Of a DNA stretch of 32,097 nucleotides, positions 1 through 7,067 are shown in pieces. Origin of the DNA: a bacterium. GTDB lineage: Bacteria > Armatimonadota > UBA5829. Numbering within the stretch: the stretch's first letter is position 1; each line of letters begins with the position of its first letter. The notes beneath the pieces were generated by a model. The model was not told the DNA's origin, made no database searches, and saw only the letters and a list, made by a program, of their open reading frames with translations. Both the position numbers and the translations under genes were made by a program. The stretch covers positions 1 to 32,097 of the forward strand of contig JAJFTD010000148.1 in assembly GCA_021373255.1 (NCBI GenBank). The letters run 5' to 3'.

Positions 1-636
1 AATCCCCTGCCCGCGGCCGGTGTAGACTAGGTGGTAGAAGCATGCCCGCGGAATATTAGCTTGTTCAATTAAGTCAAAGATTTCCGGTAAATCCTGAACA
101 TTGCTCTTGGTGAGAGTAAGACGTAGTCCAACTTTTTGGCCAATACTTGTACAGTTCTCAAATCCCCTCATCGCCGCATCGAATGCGCCGTTCACGCCAC
201 GGAAGCGGTCGTTGGTCTCCCCCACTCCATCCAGGCTTATACCCACGTAGCCGAATCCGGTTGCCTTGATACGAGCAGCTACTTGATCTGTGATCAGCGT
301 GCCGTTGGTGGAGATAACGGGCCTGATGCCGAGTTCACGCGCATAAGCACCAAGTTCGAAAATATCTTCGCGAATGATTGGCTCACCGCCGGAAAACAAC
401 AAAACTGGCGCACCGAAGGCCGCAAGATCCTCAATCATAGTTCGGGCATCGGACGTGGTAAGCTCATTGGAGTAGTGGACGTTGCAGGACTCGGAGTAAC
501 AGTGAACACATTTGAGGTTGCAGCGGCGGGTACAGTTCCATACTACTACTGGTTTGCGTTCGGAACCCCTTTTATGATAGCGCAGTGAGTCACCGGAGGT
601 AGATTTGTCGCAGTAAAGCCTGGTTATGCTGATCAT
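1..636 (-). CDS. ahbC: AhbC-type radical SAM heme-synthesis enzyme (C-terminus beyond window)
   Basis: The 212 residues visible are the N-terminal half of a radical SAM protein that continues past base 1. The opening MISITRLYCDK, the segment KPVVVWN just before the cluster motif, the cysteines C39, C43 and C46 (CxxxCxxC), the FSGGEP motif, ISTNGTLIT and the segment CFYHLVYTGRG all fit AhbC, the enzyme that converts 12,18-didecarboxysiroheme to Fe-coproporphyrin III in the siroheme-dependent heme route. NirJ is the closest alternative. The ATG at 636 lies only 3 bases after the stop of cobA-hemD and has an AGGA ribosome-binding site inside that gene, so the two are probably co-translated. The neighbouring hemC and cobA-hemD support a tetrapyrrole role. 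The family identity is recalled from sequence, not searched. Confidence 0.85.
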   Translation of the reverse strand, partial: MISITRLYCDKSTSGDSLRYHKRGSERKPVVVWNCTRRCNLKCVHCYSESCNVHYSNELTTSDARTMIEDLAAFGAPVLLFSGGEPIIREDIFELGAYARELGIRPVISTNGTLITDQVAARIKATGFGYVGISLDGVGETNDRFRGVNGAFDAAMRGFENCTSIGQKVGLRLTLTKSNVQDLPEIFDLIEQANIPRACFYHLVYTGRGQGI

Positions 637-639
637 TGG

Positions 640-2166
640 TTAGCATCCTTTGTTATTTGCCAGCATTGAATCCACCAGGCCATCAATCGTATACTCCTCG
701 GCGATAATAGAAGGCTCAAATCCGTGCTTGCGTACGGCATCGGCAGTGATCGGCCCAATGCATGCAATCACAACACCGTCAGGCACTCCAGCATCACCAG
801 CGAGCGCCATAAAATTCTTCACAGTGGACGCACTGGTGAATGTGATGATATCCACCTCGCCGCTGGTGAGAATGTTGCGCAGTTGATCGGCATAATCGGT
901 CTCGGTGACAGTCTCATAGACTCCCACAACGCTCACATCCGCACCACGGCTCCGCAAGCCATCGGGAAGTTCGTCGCGAGCCTCCAGCGCCCGTGGAATC
1001 AGCACAGACTTGCCTTGCACATCCTCAGGGAACTCAGAGACCACTGCTTCAGCAACATACTCCGAAGGCACATAATCTACCTTGAGCTTGAGATCTTCAA
1101 GCGCAGCCGATGTGCGCGGGCCGATGGCTCCCAATTTAGCTTTTCCAATGGCGCGTATATCTCTGCCCGTTTCTATAAGCCGTTTCACGAACCAGTCAAC
1201 GCCGTTCGCACTGGTGAAGAGTATCCAATCAAACGCATCAAGCCGCTCTATTGCTTCGTCGAGTGGGCCATAATCAGGAGGCGGGACGAACTTAATCACC
1301 GGTATTTCTTCGACCTCAGCCCCAAGATCTTCCAGTTTGGCCGTGAGCGCACTTGCCTGGTGTTCTGCTCTGGTCACGATAATACGTTTACCAAAGAAGG
1401 GTCTGTTTTCAAACCATGAAATGTTATCGCGCAGCCGAACCACGTCACCGACTACCGTAACCGCAGGGGGTTTGAACCCCGCCTCGCGGCATTTTTGAAC
1501 AATATCACCCAGCGTGCCGACCATCGTCTGCTGGCGTGGGTGAGTGCCCCAACGTATCACTGCTACCGGGGTGACTGGCTTGCGGCCATTGGAAACTAGC
1601 CTATCGACGATGTGTGGGAGGTTCTCTACGCCCATCAGAAAAACAAGTGTATCTACGGCAGTCGCGAGTTTATCCCAGCGGATATCGCTATCAGGCTTGT
1701 CTGGGGATTCGTGACCGGTGATCACGGCAAAGGATGCGGCTTCGAACCTGTGTGTCACAGGGATTCCCGCATACGCAGGCACCGCCACTGACGAACTCAC
1801 ACCCGGCACCACTTCAAATTCGATCCCTGCTTCGGCAAGCGCGAGAGCTTCCTCGCCTCCTCGCCCAAAAACGAATGGGTCGCCACCTTTCAGGCGAGCA
1901 ACTGTTTTGCCCTGCGAGGCCAGGTCGATAAGCAGAGCTATGATTTCGTCCTGCGTAAGGGAGTGGTCGCGGGAGGCTTTACCACAGTAGATGATCTCGG
2001 CATCGGGGCGTGCGTGGTTGAGCAAGCGGGCACTCGCAAGGCGGTCATTAACCACAACATCAGCACGGCTGAGCAATTCCAATCCACGCACAGTGATAAG
2101 GCCCGGGTCGCCCGGTCCAGCACCAATCAGGAAGACCTTACCGGTACGCAGAACCTCATTTTGCAT
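640..2166 (-). CDS. cobA-hemD: Uroporphyrinogen-III C-methyltransferase / uroporphyrinogen-III synthase fusion
   Basis: A 508-residue bifunctional protein. Residues about 10-250 are the SAM-dependent methyltransferase (SUMT/CobA), with the signature LIGAGPGDPGLIT near the N-terminus and GGDPFVFGRGGEEA further on. It makes precorrin-2 from uroporphyrinogen III. From about residue 265 (FGKRIIVTRAE) to the end is a HemD domain, which cyclises hydroxymethylbilane to uroporphyrinogen III. Such fusions are well known in Clostridia and other phyla. The start chosen is the ATG at 2166, because the CobA domain begins right after it and a GGAG lies 13 bases upstream. An in-frame start at 2235 would add 23 unrelated residues. 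The gene overlaps the end of nadB by 11 bases, a sign of translational coupling, and feeds both siroheme and the AhbC route encoded next. Confidence 0.95.
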   Translation of the reverse strand: MQNEVLRTGKVFLIGAGPGDPGLITVRGLELLSRADVVVNDRLASARLLNHARPDAEIIYCGKASRDHSLTQDEIIALLIDLASQGKTVARLKGGDPFVFGRGGEEALALAEAGIEFEVVPGVSSSVAVPAYAGIPVTHRFEAASFAVITGHESPDKPDSDIRWDKLATAVDTLVFLMGVENLPHIVDRLVSNGRKPVTPVAVIRWGTHPRQQTMVGTLGDIVQKCREAGFKPPAVTVVGDVVRLRDNISWFENRPFFGKRIIVTRAEHQASALTAKLEDLGAEVEEIPVIKFVPPPDYGPLDEAIERLDAFDWILFTSANGVDWFVKRLIETGRDIRAIGKAKLGAIGPRTSAALEDLKLKVDYVPSEYVAEAVVSEFPEDVQGKSVLIPRALEARDELPDGLRSRGADVSVVGVYETVTETDYADQLRNILTSGEVDIITFTSASTVKNFMALAGDAGVPDGVVIACIGPITADAVRKHGFEPSIIAEEYTIDGLVDSMLANNKGC

Positions 2167-3781
2167 ATTGGGCAGCCATCTCCGGCAAGTCCTGGCCGTT
2201 TTTGACCAGCAGAGTATCTCGCTTGAAATGTGCATCGTCGATGTTCGGATAGTCGAGATTATACTGCAGGCCCCTGCTCTCCTTACGCCACTGAGCAGAA
2301 AGTATGATCAGTTCGGCCACCTGCGCTATATTACGCAGCTCCAGAAGCTGTGGAGAGAGCTTCCCATAAGAATAAAGCTCCTCTGCGCGTGTGCGAATCT
2401 CACTGACCATATCATGCGCCCTTGCAAGCCTCTCATTGGTGCGGACAATGCCGACGTATTTCCACATCACCGTCTGGATTTGTGTCGTCAACTCAGCAAT
2501 CTCATCTTCAGACGCGCTCCGAGTGTGCTCACCCGCAGGATATTCGTCAACATCTACAAGTTCTATGGAATTGATGCGCCGATCAACATCGGTGGCCGCT
2601 CTGCGCGTGAATACAACAGCCTCCAATAGCGAATTGCTGGCGAGGCGGTTGGCACCATGGACACCAGTGCATCCCACTTCTCCACATGCGTAAAGGTTTT
2701 CGATGGAAGTGCGGCCGTTGATGTCCGTGAGCACGCCCCCACATGTGTAATGCGCGGCGGGCACAATTGGAATCCATTCCTTTGTGATGTCTATACCCAC
2801 TGAAAGGCAGGTTTGATAGATGTGCGGGAAATGTTCGCGGACCTTATCCGGGTCGAGATGAGTGACATCCAGGTATACGCACTCGTCGCCACTCTTCTTT
2901 AGTTCGGCGTCGATAGCGCGGGCGACTACATCACGGGGAGCCAGGCAGCCCATGTCGTGATAGTTCTCCATAAACGTCTCGCCGCTCTTCAAGCGAAGAA
3001 TACCTCCCTCACCTCGCACGGCTTCGGATATCAGGAACGATCTAGCGCCAGCGTGATACAGGGTGGTGGGGTGGAACTGGATAAACTCCATATTAGCTAT
3101 CTTTGCGCCAGCCCTGTAGGCCATAGCAACACCATCACCGGTAGCGATCTCGGGATTAGTAGTATGCAGGTAGACCCGGCTCGAGCCGCCAGTGGCGAGC
3201 ATAGTCACCTTCGCTCGGAAGCTCATAACGTCGCCGGTTTCGGAGTCCAGCACGTGAGCGCCACGGCAGACTATCTTATCCCCCACCCGCTCGGTGATCA
3301 AGTCTATGCCATGATCGTGTTCTGATACACGTATGCGGTAGTCGGCCTTGATCCTGGCCACAAGCGCACGCTCGATCTCACGGCCTGTAAGGTCCGCCGC
3401 ATGCACGATCCGCCTGCGAGAATGCCCACCTTCGCGGCCAAGGTCCAGTCGGCAGGGCTCGGGAGACTCGGGACTGTGGGTGAACCGCACGCCGAAGTCG
3501 ATCAGCTCACGAACCCGGTCTGGACCTTCCTTTACTAGAATGTCCACGGCATCCTCGTGGCACAAAAACGCTCCAGCCACGTGCGTGTCCCTGATGTGGG
3601 ACTCAAAAGTATCGTTAGGGTCCATCACAACTGCGATGCCACCCTGGGCATAGTTCGTGTTAGACTCAGTGTCGCTTTTCTTGGTTACAACTGCCACTCG
3701 CCCGGACTCAGCAGCCCGAAGCGCAAAACTCAAGCCAGCAATTCCCGTTCCAATAACTAGTACATCTACATCAATAATCAA
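2156..3781 (-). CDS. nadB: L-aspartate oxidase
   Basis: A 541-residue flavoprotein that oxidises L-aspartate to iminoaspartate, the first step of de novo NAD synthesis. The N-terminal FAD motif GTGIAGLSFALRAAESG, the NTNYAQGGIAVV segment, the active-site stretch FIQFHPTTLYHAGARSF, the second FAD contact ACGEVGCTGVHGANRLASN and the C-terminal helical domain with MWKYVGIVRTNERL are all present, and the length is normal for the family. The start is TTG at 3781, immediately after the hemC stop codon. GGGAG lies about 12 bases upstream, inside hemC. There is no in-frame ATG before the FAD motif. nadA and nadC are not in the window. The placement between hemC and cobA-hemD, touching one and overlapping the other, makes it part of the heme operon rather than of a nad operon. 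Confidence 0.95.
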   Translation of the reverse strand: MIIDVDVLVIGTGIAGLSFALRAAESGRVAVVTKKSDTESNTNYAQGGIAVVMDPNDTFESHIRDTHVAGAFLCHEDAVDILVKEGPDRVRELIDFGVRFTHSPESPEPCRLDLGREGGHSRRRIVHAADLTGREIERALVARIKADYRIRVSEHDHGIDLITERVGDKIVCRGAHVLDSETGDVMSFRAKVTMLATGGSSRVYLHTTNPEIATGDGVAMAYRAGAKIANMEFIQFHPTTLYHAGARSFLISEAVRGEGGILRLKSGETFMENYHDMGCLAPRDVVARAIDAELKKSGDECVYLDVTHLDPDKVREHFPHIYQTCLSVGIDITKEWIPIVPAAHYTCGGVLTDINGRTSIENLYACGEVGCTGVHGANRLASNSLLEAVVFTRRAATDVDRRINSIELVDVDEYPAGEHTRSASEDEIAELTTQIQTVMWKYVGIVRTNERLARAHDMVSEIRTRAEELYSYGKLSPQLLELRNIAQVAELIILSAQWRKESRGLQYNLDYPNIDDAHFKRDTLLVKNGQDLPEMAAQYAK

Positions 3782-4729
3782 CTATCCGGCCGCTCCCATA
3801 TCTGTCGGCGCGCCAGTACGCCGTACCTCTTCCAACACTTTGGCTGCAGGTGAATCCAGCAACAGCCCGGCAAGTGCCACACCGAGTTCCGCCCCACTGT
3901 CTGATCTCCACGAAAGACTCTTACGCACGATGCTGGTACCATCCAAACTTGCCACCAACGCATCAATGCGCATCTCCGAACCCATTTCACACGCCAGAAC
4001 TGCCACCGGAGTCTGACACCCCGCACCCAGAGCCGCAAGCACTGCACGCTCAGCGGTGACACATCGCCTGGTTGGTCCGTGATCCAGCGTTCGTAAAACA
4101 CTCAAAACGTTTGAGTCAGCGCAACATTGTATTGCAAGAGCACCCTGCCCCGCCGCCGGGAGAGATACATCCGCAGGCAAAGCCTCGGTAATACGCGACT
4201 CCAGCCCCATCCGTCGAAGCCCCGCACACGCCAGTATTATCGCATCATACTCAGAGTCATCGAGCTTGCGAAGCCGTGTGTCCAGGTTCCCGCGCAAATC
4301 CTTCACCATCAGATCAGGCCGCGCATGGAGTAACTGAGATCTACGCCTCACGCTACTCGTGCCGACAACCGATCCCGGGGGCAGATCAAAAAGCCCGCCA
4401 TTCTTGGACACAAGAGCATCCGAGGGGTCCTCTCGTTCAGGATAAGCGGCTATCGTCAGCCGATCATCCATCTCTGAAGGAAGGTCCTTCGCACTGTGCA
4501 CTGCGAAGTCGATCTCACCCCGCAGCAAGGCTAGCTCGATCTCCTTCACGAACAGCCCCTTGTCCCCAATAGCAGCAAGAGGGGCGTCGAGAATCTTATC
4601 ACCCGTGGTCTTGATAACCCGCACGTCGCACGTTACCCCTGGGTTCAAAGCCATTAACCGGCTTATAACCCACCGAGTCTGGCGAAGAGCAAGCCCACTT
4701 CCTCTGGATCCGACAATTAGTTCCCGCAT
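3782..4729 (-). CDS. hemC: Hydroxymethylbilane synthase (porphobilinogen deaminase)
   Basis: A 315-residue enzyme that polymerises four porphobilinogens to hydroxymethylbilane. It starts MRELIVGSRGSGLALRQT. It carries HSAKDLP (residues 78-84), GTSSVRRRSQL (from 123), DLRGNLDTRLRKL and GAGCQTP, whose C238 should hold the dipyrromethane cofactor. The reading frame stays open upstream through the antisense strand of the tRNA gene, but that extension is not protein-like and the conserved N-terminus fixes the start at ATG 4729. The -10 box ends only about ten bases before this ATG and no Shine-Dalgarno sits at a normal distance, so the mRNA may be nearly leaderless. It is the first gene of the operon hemC-nadB-cobA-hemD-ahbC. 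Confidence 0.95.
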   Translation of the reverse strand: MRELIVGSRGSGLALRQTRWVISRLMALNPGVTCDVRVIKTTGDKILDAPLAAIGDKGLFVKEIELALLRGEIDFAVHSAKDLPSEMDDRLTIAAYPEREDPSDALVSKNGGLFDLPPGSVVGTSSVRRRSQLLHARPDLMVKDLRGNLDTRLRKLDDSEYDAIILACAGLRRMGLESRITEALPADVSLPAAGQGALAIQCCADSNVLSVLRTLDHGPTRRCVTAERAVLAALGAGCQTPVAVLACEMGSEMRIDALVASLDGTSIVRKSLSWRSDSGAELGVALAGLLLDSPAAKVLEEVRRTGAPTDMGAAG

Positions 4730-4738
4730 GTCTCGTAT

Positions 4739-4767
4739 ATTATACAGCAACCTCCAAGAGGTAACAA
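4739..4767 (-). promoter_or_regulatory. Promoter of the hemC operon, with a palindrome in the spacer
   Basis: On the minus strand TTGTTA (4767-4762) and TATAAT (4744-4739) are separated by 17 bases, a good sigma-70-type match. Transcription would start near 4733, leaving only about 2 to 5 bases before the hemC ATG. The spacer holds a perfect 5-bp inverted repeat (acctc-caa-gaggt, 4750-4762), a possible operator. No experimental data support either. Confidence 0.65.
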
Positions 4768-4798
4768 GGAAGCATGCATGAATGGTGTGCACGAATGG

Positions 4799-4828
4799 TT
4801 GACAAGCAAACCTTCGCGGTGATATACT
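4799..4828 (+). promoter_or_regulatory. Promoter of the tRNA-Arg gene
   Basis: TTGACA (4799-4804) and TATACT (4823-4828) are separated by 18 bases and placed so that transcription begins about 20 bases before the mature tRNA. It runs divergently from the hemC promoter some 30 bases away. Confidence 0.75.
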
Positions 4829-4852
4829 TTGAGGGTCGATATGAATATATAT

Positions 4853-4928
4853 GCGCTCGTAGCTCAGGGGATAGAGCGAATGGTTGCGGACCATTAGGTC
4901 GGGGGTTCGATTCCCTTCGAGCGCACCA
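4853..4928 (+). tRNA. tRNA-Arg, anticodon GCG
   Basis: The cloverleaf is complete. A 7-bp acceptor stem (GCGCTCG with CGAGCGC), D stem GCTC/GAGC, a perfect anticodon stem AATGG/CCATT around the loop TTGCGGA, and a T arm GGGGG/CCCTT (two G-U pairs) with TTCGATT loop are visible. The discriminator is A and CCA is encoded. The anticodon at 4886-4888 is GCG, which reads CGC and CGU arginine codons. Most bacteria use an ACG anticodon, edited to inosine, for this box, so GCG is less usual. It has its own promoter and a strong terminator. Confidence 0.95.
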
Positions 4929-4931
4929 AAC

Positions 4932-4961
4932 AAGGCCTTCGAATTTATTCGAAGGCCTTTT
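4932..4961 (+). terminator. Rho-independent terminator of the tRNA gene
   Basis: A perfect 12-bp stem (aaggccttcgaa at 4932-4943 with its complement at 4948-4959) closes a 4-base loop and runs into TTTTA. It begins 4 bases after the CCA end. Confidence 0.85.
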
Positions 4962-5089
4962 ACTTATTTAAGGCATATATTGGCTGAATCGCTGAGACGC
5001 TGAATGAGAATGTACAAACTTACGGCGTTAGTTCCTTCTGCGTTTCATTCCTTCAGCGATTCAAAGAACACAACATGGTGCGTCCGGCG

Positions 5090-5115
5090 GTTTCGGGAAA
5101 TGGGTTTCCCGAAAC
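5090..5115. repeat. 11-bp inverted repeat downstream of hisI
   Basis: gtttcgggaaa (5090-5100) and its complement (5105-5115) flank 4 bases. Neither side has a T-run, so it may be a weak terminator for hisI or a small palindromic repeat. The rest of 4962-5160 shows no gene. Confidence 0.4.
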
Positions 5116-5160
5116 AACTTGCGTTATCTCTTCGTCCCTTTCGCGCTTTCGCGATTAAAG

Positions 5161-5532
5161 CTAGTACTTCTCCATAAGCCGCTCTGCAATAACGGTTTCG
5201 TTGCCTTCCGAATCTAGCTGCCTGAAGAAGCAGGATCTGTAGCCTTCGTGGCACGCTGCGCCTTTTTGGTCTACTTTAACCAGAATGCAGTCCTTGTCGC
5301 AATCTATGTAGATAGCCTTTACGGCCTGGATGTTTCCTGAGGTTTCACCTTTAATCCAAAACTTCTGCCTGGACCTGCTCCAGAAAGTGGTACGGCCAGT
5401 GGTGAGAGTGGCTTTTACTGCTTCGCGGTTCATGTAACCCACCATCAGAACATCGCCATTCTCGTAGTCCTGGACCACACCAGGCACCAGTCCGTTTGCA
5501 TCGTATTTTAAGCTATTCAAAAATTCTTCCAT
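5161..5532 (-). CDS. hisI: Phosphoribosyl-AMP cyclohydrolase
   Basis: A 123-residue enzyme opening the adenine ring of phosphoribosyl-AMP, the third step of histidine synthesis. It shows the conserved [18 protein letters not shown] block (residues 50-67), the Mg-binding DCDKD (77-81) and the zinc cysteines C78, C94 and C101 in the DCDKDC and [14 protein letters not shown] segments. It is the stand-alone form without a HisE domain. Two ATG starts are possible. I prefer 5532 because an AGGAG lies 14 bases upstream, whereas the ATG at 5556 has no ribosome-binding site. A TATAAT (minus strand, 5583-5578) would give a leader of about 40 bases to the preferred start. No other his gene is in the window, so it is a detached his gene. 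Confidence 0.93.
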   Translation of the reverse strand: MEEFLNSLKYDANGLVPGVVQDYENGDVLMVGYMNREAVKATLTTGRTTFWSRSRQKFWIKGETSGNIQAVKAIYIDCDKDCILVKVDQKGAACHEGYRSCFFRQLDSEGNETVIAERLMEKY

Positions 5533-5663
5533 CAAGTGATTACCGTCTCCTATCATGCGGGCTATTAGTGAATGCAGATTATATTTTACACGATTATGGC
5601 CAAGTTGGGTAGGATTCGGGGGGGCTGCTCAAGAAGTGAACAGCGACGGAGGTGGCTGTAACT

Positions 5664-6752
5664 ATGCCTGTTTTATTTGGAAAGAGATACACAAAGGCTG
5701 AACTGCTTGCTAGAGTGGGAGATGTTTCACAAGTCGGAGGCGTGAGACCGGTCAGGTTGGCTGGAGGGAAGGGAGATGGAGTTGAGGCGGTTGATTTCCG
5801 CACCGGCTCAGGTCTCCATTTCGTCGCAGTGCCCGGCAGGGGGTTGGATATAACGATCGCCGAGCACAATGGGATGCCATTTTCCTGGCGATCTGCCACG
5901 GGCGAAGCGGATGCCAGATTCTTTGATGAGCCTGGCTTGTGCTGGCTGCGCAACTTCCCCGGCGGGTTGGTGACAACTTGCGGGTTAACTAACGCTGGTG
6001 CCCCATGTGTGGATCAGGGTGAGGCGCTCGGCTTGCATGGTCGGGTATCAAATACTCCGGCATCAAACGTATGGACTGATGGTGAGTGGGAAGGCGACAA
6101 TTATCGAATGTGGGTGCAGGGCAAGATGCGCGAGTCCAGGTTGTTTGGTGAGAACATCGTGCTCAAGCGACGCGTCTCTGCTATGCTGGGAGAGAGCAAG
6201 ATATGGATCGATGATGTCGTAACCAACGAGGGCCCGAGGCAGACGCCGCATATGTTCCTGTATCATATCAATGGTGGATGGCCGGCTATCGACGGTGGCT
6301 CAGTGTTCGTCTCGCCCACCAGAAGCGCCACGCCTCGCGACACTGATGCTGAAGTAGATAAAGAACATTATTATCTAATGGAGCCGCCAACTCCGGGGTT
6401 CAAGGAGCGCTGCTATTATCACGATATGGCCTCAGATCCTGATGGCTTTGTCTACACCGCGTTAATTAATAAGAACTTGCCCGATGGCCGCCAGTTCGGT
6501 TTCTATGTGAAATACAACAAGAATGAGCTACCCCTGTTTACGCAGTGGAAGCAGAACGGCGCACAGGAGTATGTGTGCGGTATGGAGCCTGCCAACTGCA
6601 GGGTTGAAGGTCGCTCCGTGGATCGCGAAGCCGGCAGGCTGCAGTTCCTGGAGCCGGGGGAAAGCCGGGAATACCACATCGAATTGGGCGTGCTTGCTAC
6701 CCCGGTTGAAGTGGCTGAGTTTGAGGACAAGGTAAAGTCTCTGAAGGCTTAG
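5664..6752 (+). CDS. DUF4432 family protein (aldose 1-epimerase-like)
   Basis: A 362-residue cytosolic protein without signal peptide or membrane segments. The N-terminal LFGKRYTKAELLARVGDVSQVGGVR, then VDFRTGSGLHFVAVPGRGLD and MPFSWRS, the FLYHINGGWP segment and the C-terminal LEPGESREYHIELGVL are typical of DUF4432, a galactose-mutarotase-like beta-sandwich family with conserved histidines in a sugar-binding groove. The substrate is unknown. I chose ATG 5664 because GGAGG lies 11 bases before it. The GTG at 5652 falls inside that ribosome-binding site. It stands alone, divergent from hisI. Sugar binding is inference from the fold family, and no reaction can be read from the sequence. Confidence 0.82.
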   Translation: MPVLFGKRYTKAELLARVGDVSQVGGVRPVRLAGGKGDGVEAVDFRTGSGLHFVAVPGRGLDITIAEHNGMPFSWRSATGEADARFFDEPGLCWLRNFPGGLVTTCGLTNAGAPCVDQGEALGLHGRVSNTPASNVWTDGEWEGDNYRMWVQGKMRESRLFGENIVLKRRVSAMLGESKIWIDDVVTNEGPRQTPHMFLYHINGGWPAIDGGSVFVSPTRSATPRDTDAEVDKEHYYLMEPPTPGFKERCYYHDMASDPDGFVYTALINKNLPDGRQFGFYVKYNKNELPLFTQWKQNGAQEYVCGMEPANCRVEGRSVDREAGRLQFLEPGESREYHIELGVLATPVEVAEFEDKVKSLKA

Positions 6753-6826
6753 TCCTTGTTAGCTCTATAAGCCGGTGCCTGAAACGGGTATGATCATCAT
6801 GGAAACACTCCTGGAGGTGATTCATC

Positions 6827-7027
6827 ATGATGGTTACAGACCCTGTCTGCCTTATGGAAATCAACAAAGAAGAAGTAAAATTTGTCTCTGAATACAGGGG
6901 ACAGACTTATTACTTCGACAGTGAAAGATGTAAGCAGGAGTTTGATGACAGCCCCGACGAGTTTGTGGGCACCATTCCTGAGAAGGTATACGGCGATCAC
7001 GGCGAACGTTTTGATGGCTCTGAATAA
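6827..7027 (+). CDS. Small YHS-domain protein
   Basis: A 66-residue protein that is essentially one YHS domain: DPVCLM at residues 5-10, then YRGQTYYFDSERCKQEF, with cysteines C8 and C35. YHS domains occur in copper ATPases and as small metal-associated proteins. The usual DPVCGM here reads DPVCLM. GGAGG lies 9 bases before the ATG at 6827, and a second ATG follows directly. The acidic tail has no recognised motif. It ends at a shared terminator. The metal or partner is unknown. The CsoR-family gene lies 4.4 kb away and no link can be shown. Confidence 0.8.
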   Translation: MMVTDPVCLMEINKEEVKFVSEYRGQTYYFDSERCKQEFDDSPDEFVGTIPEKVYGDHGERFDGSE

Positions 7028-7043
7028 TGCAGATTAATAAAGG

Positions 7044-7067
7044 GGGCGAAGTGCTATTGCTTCGCCC
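7044..7067. terminator. Bidirectional terminator between YHS gene and GH57 gene
   Basis: An 8-bp G+C-rich stem (gggcgaag, 7044-7051, with cttcgccc, 7060-7067) has an 8-base loop, followed on the plus strand by TTATTTT and on the minus strand by CCTTTATT. It ends both convergent genes. The GH57 stop codon abuts it. Confidence 0.75.

Noticed and set aside
136-588. 150-codon plus-strand ORF at the left edge
   Set aside because: Opposite strand of ahbC, whose radical SAM motifs are unmistakable.
4730-4933. Upstream extension of hemC through the tRNA gene
   Set aside because: The extra 68 residues are the antisense translation of the tRNA-Arg, and the conserved HemC start lies after them.
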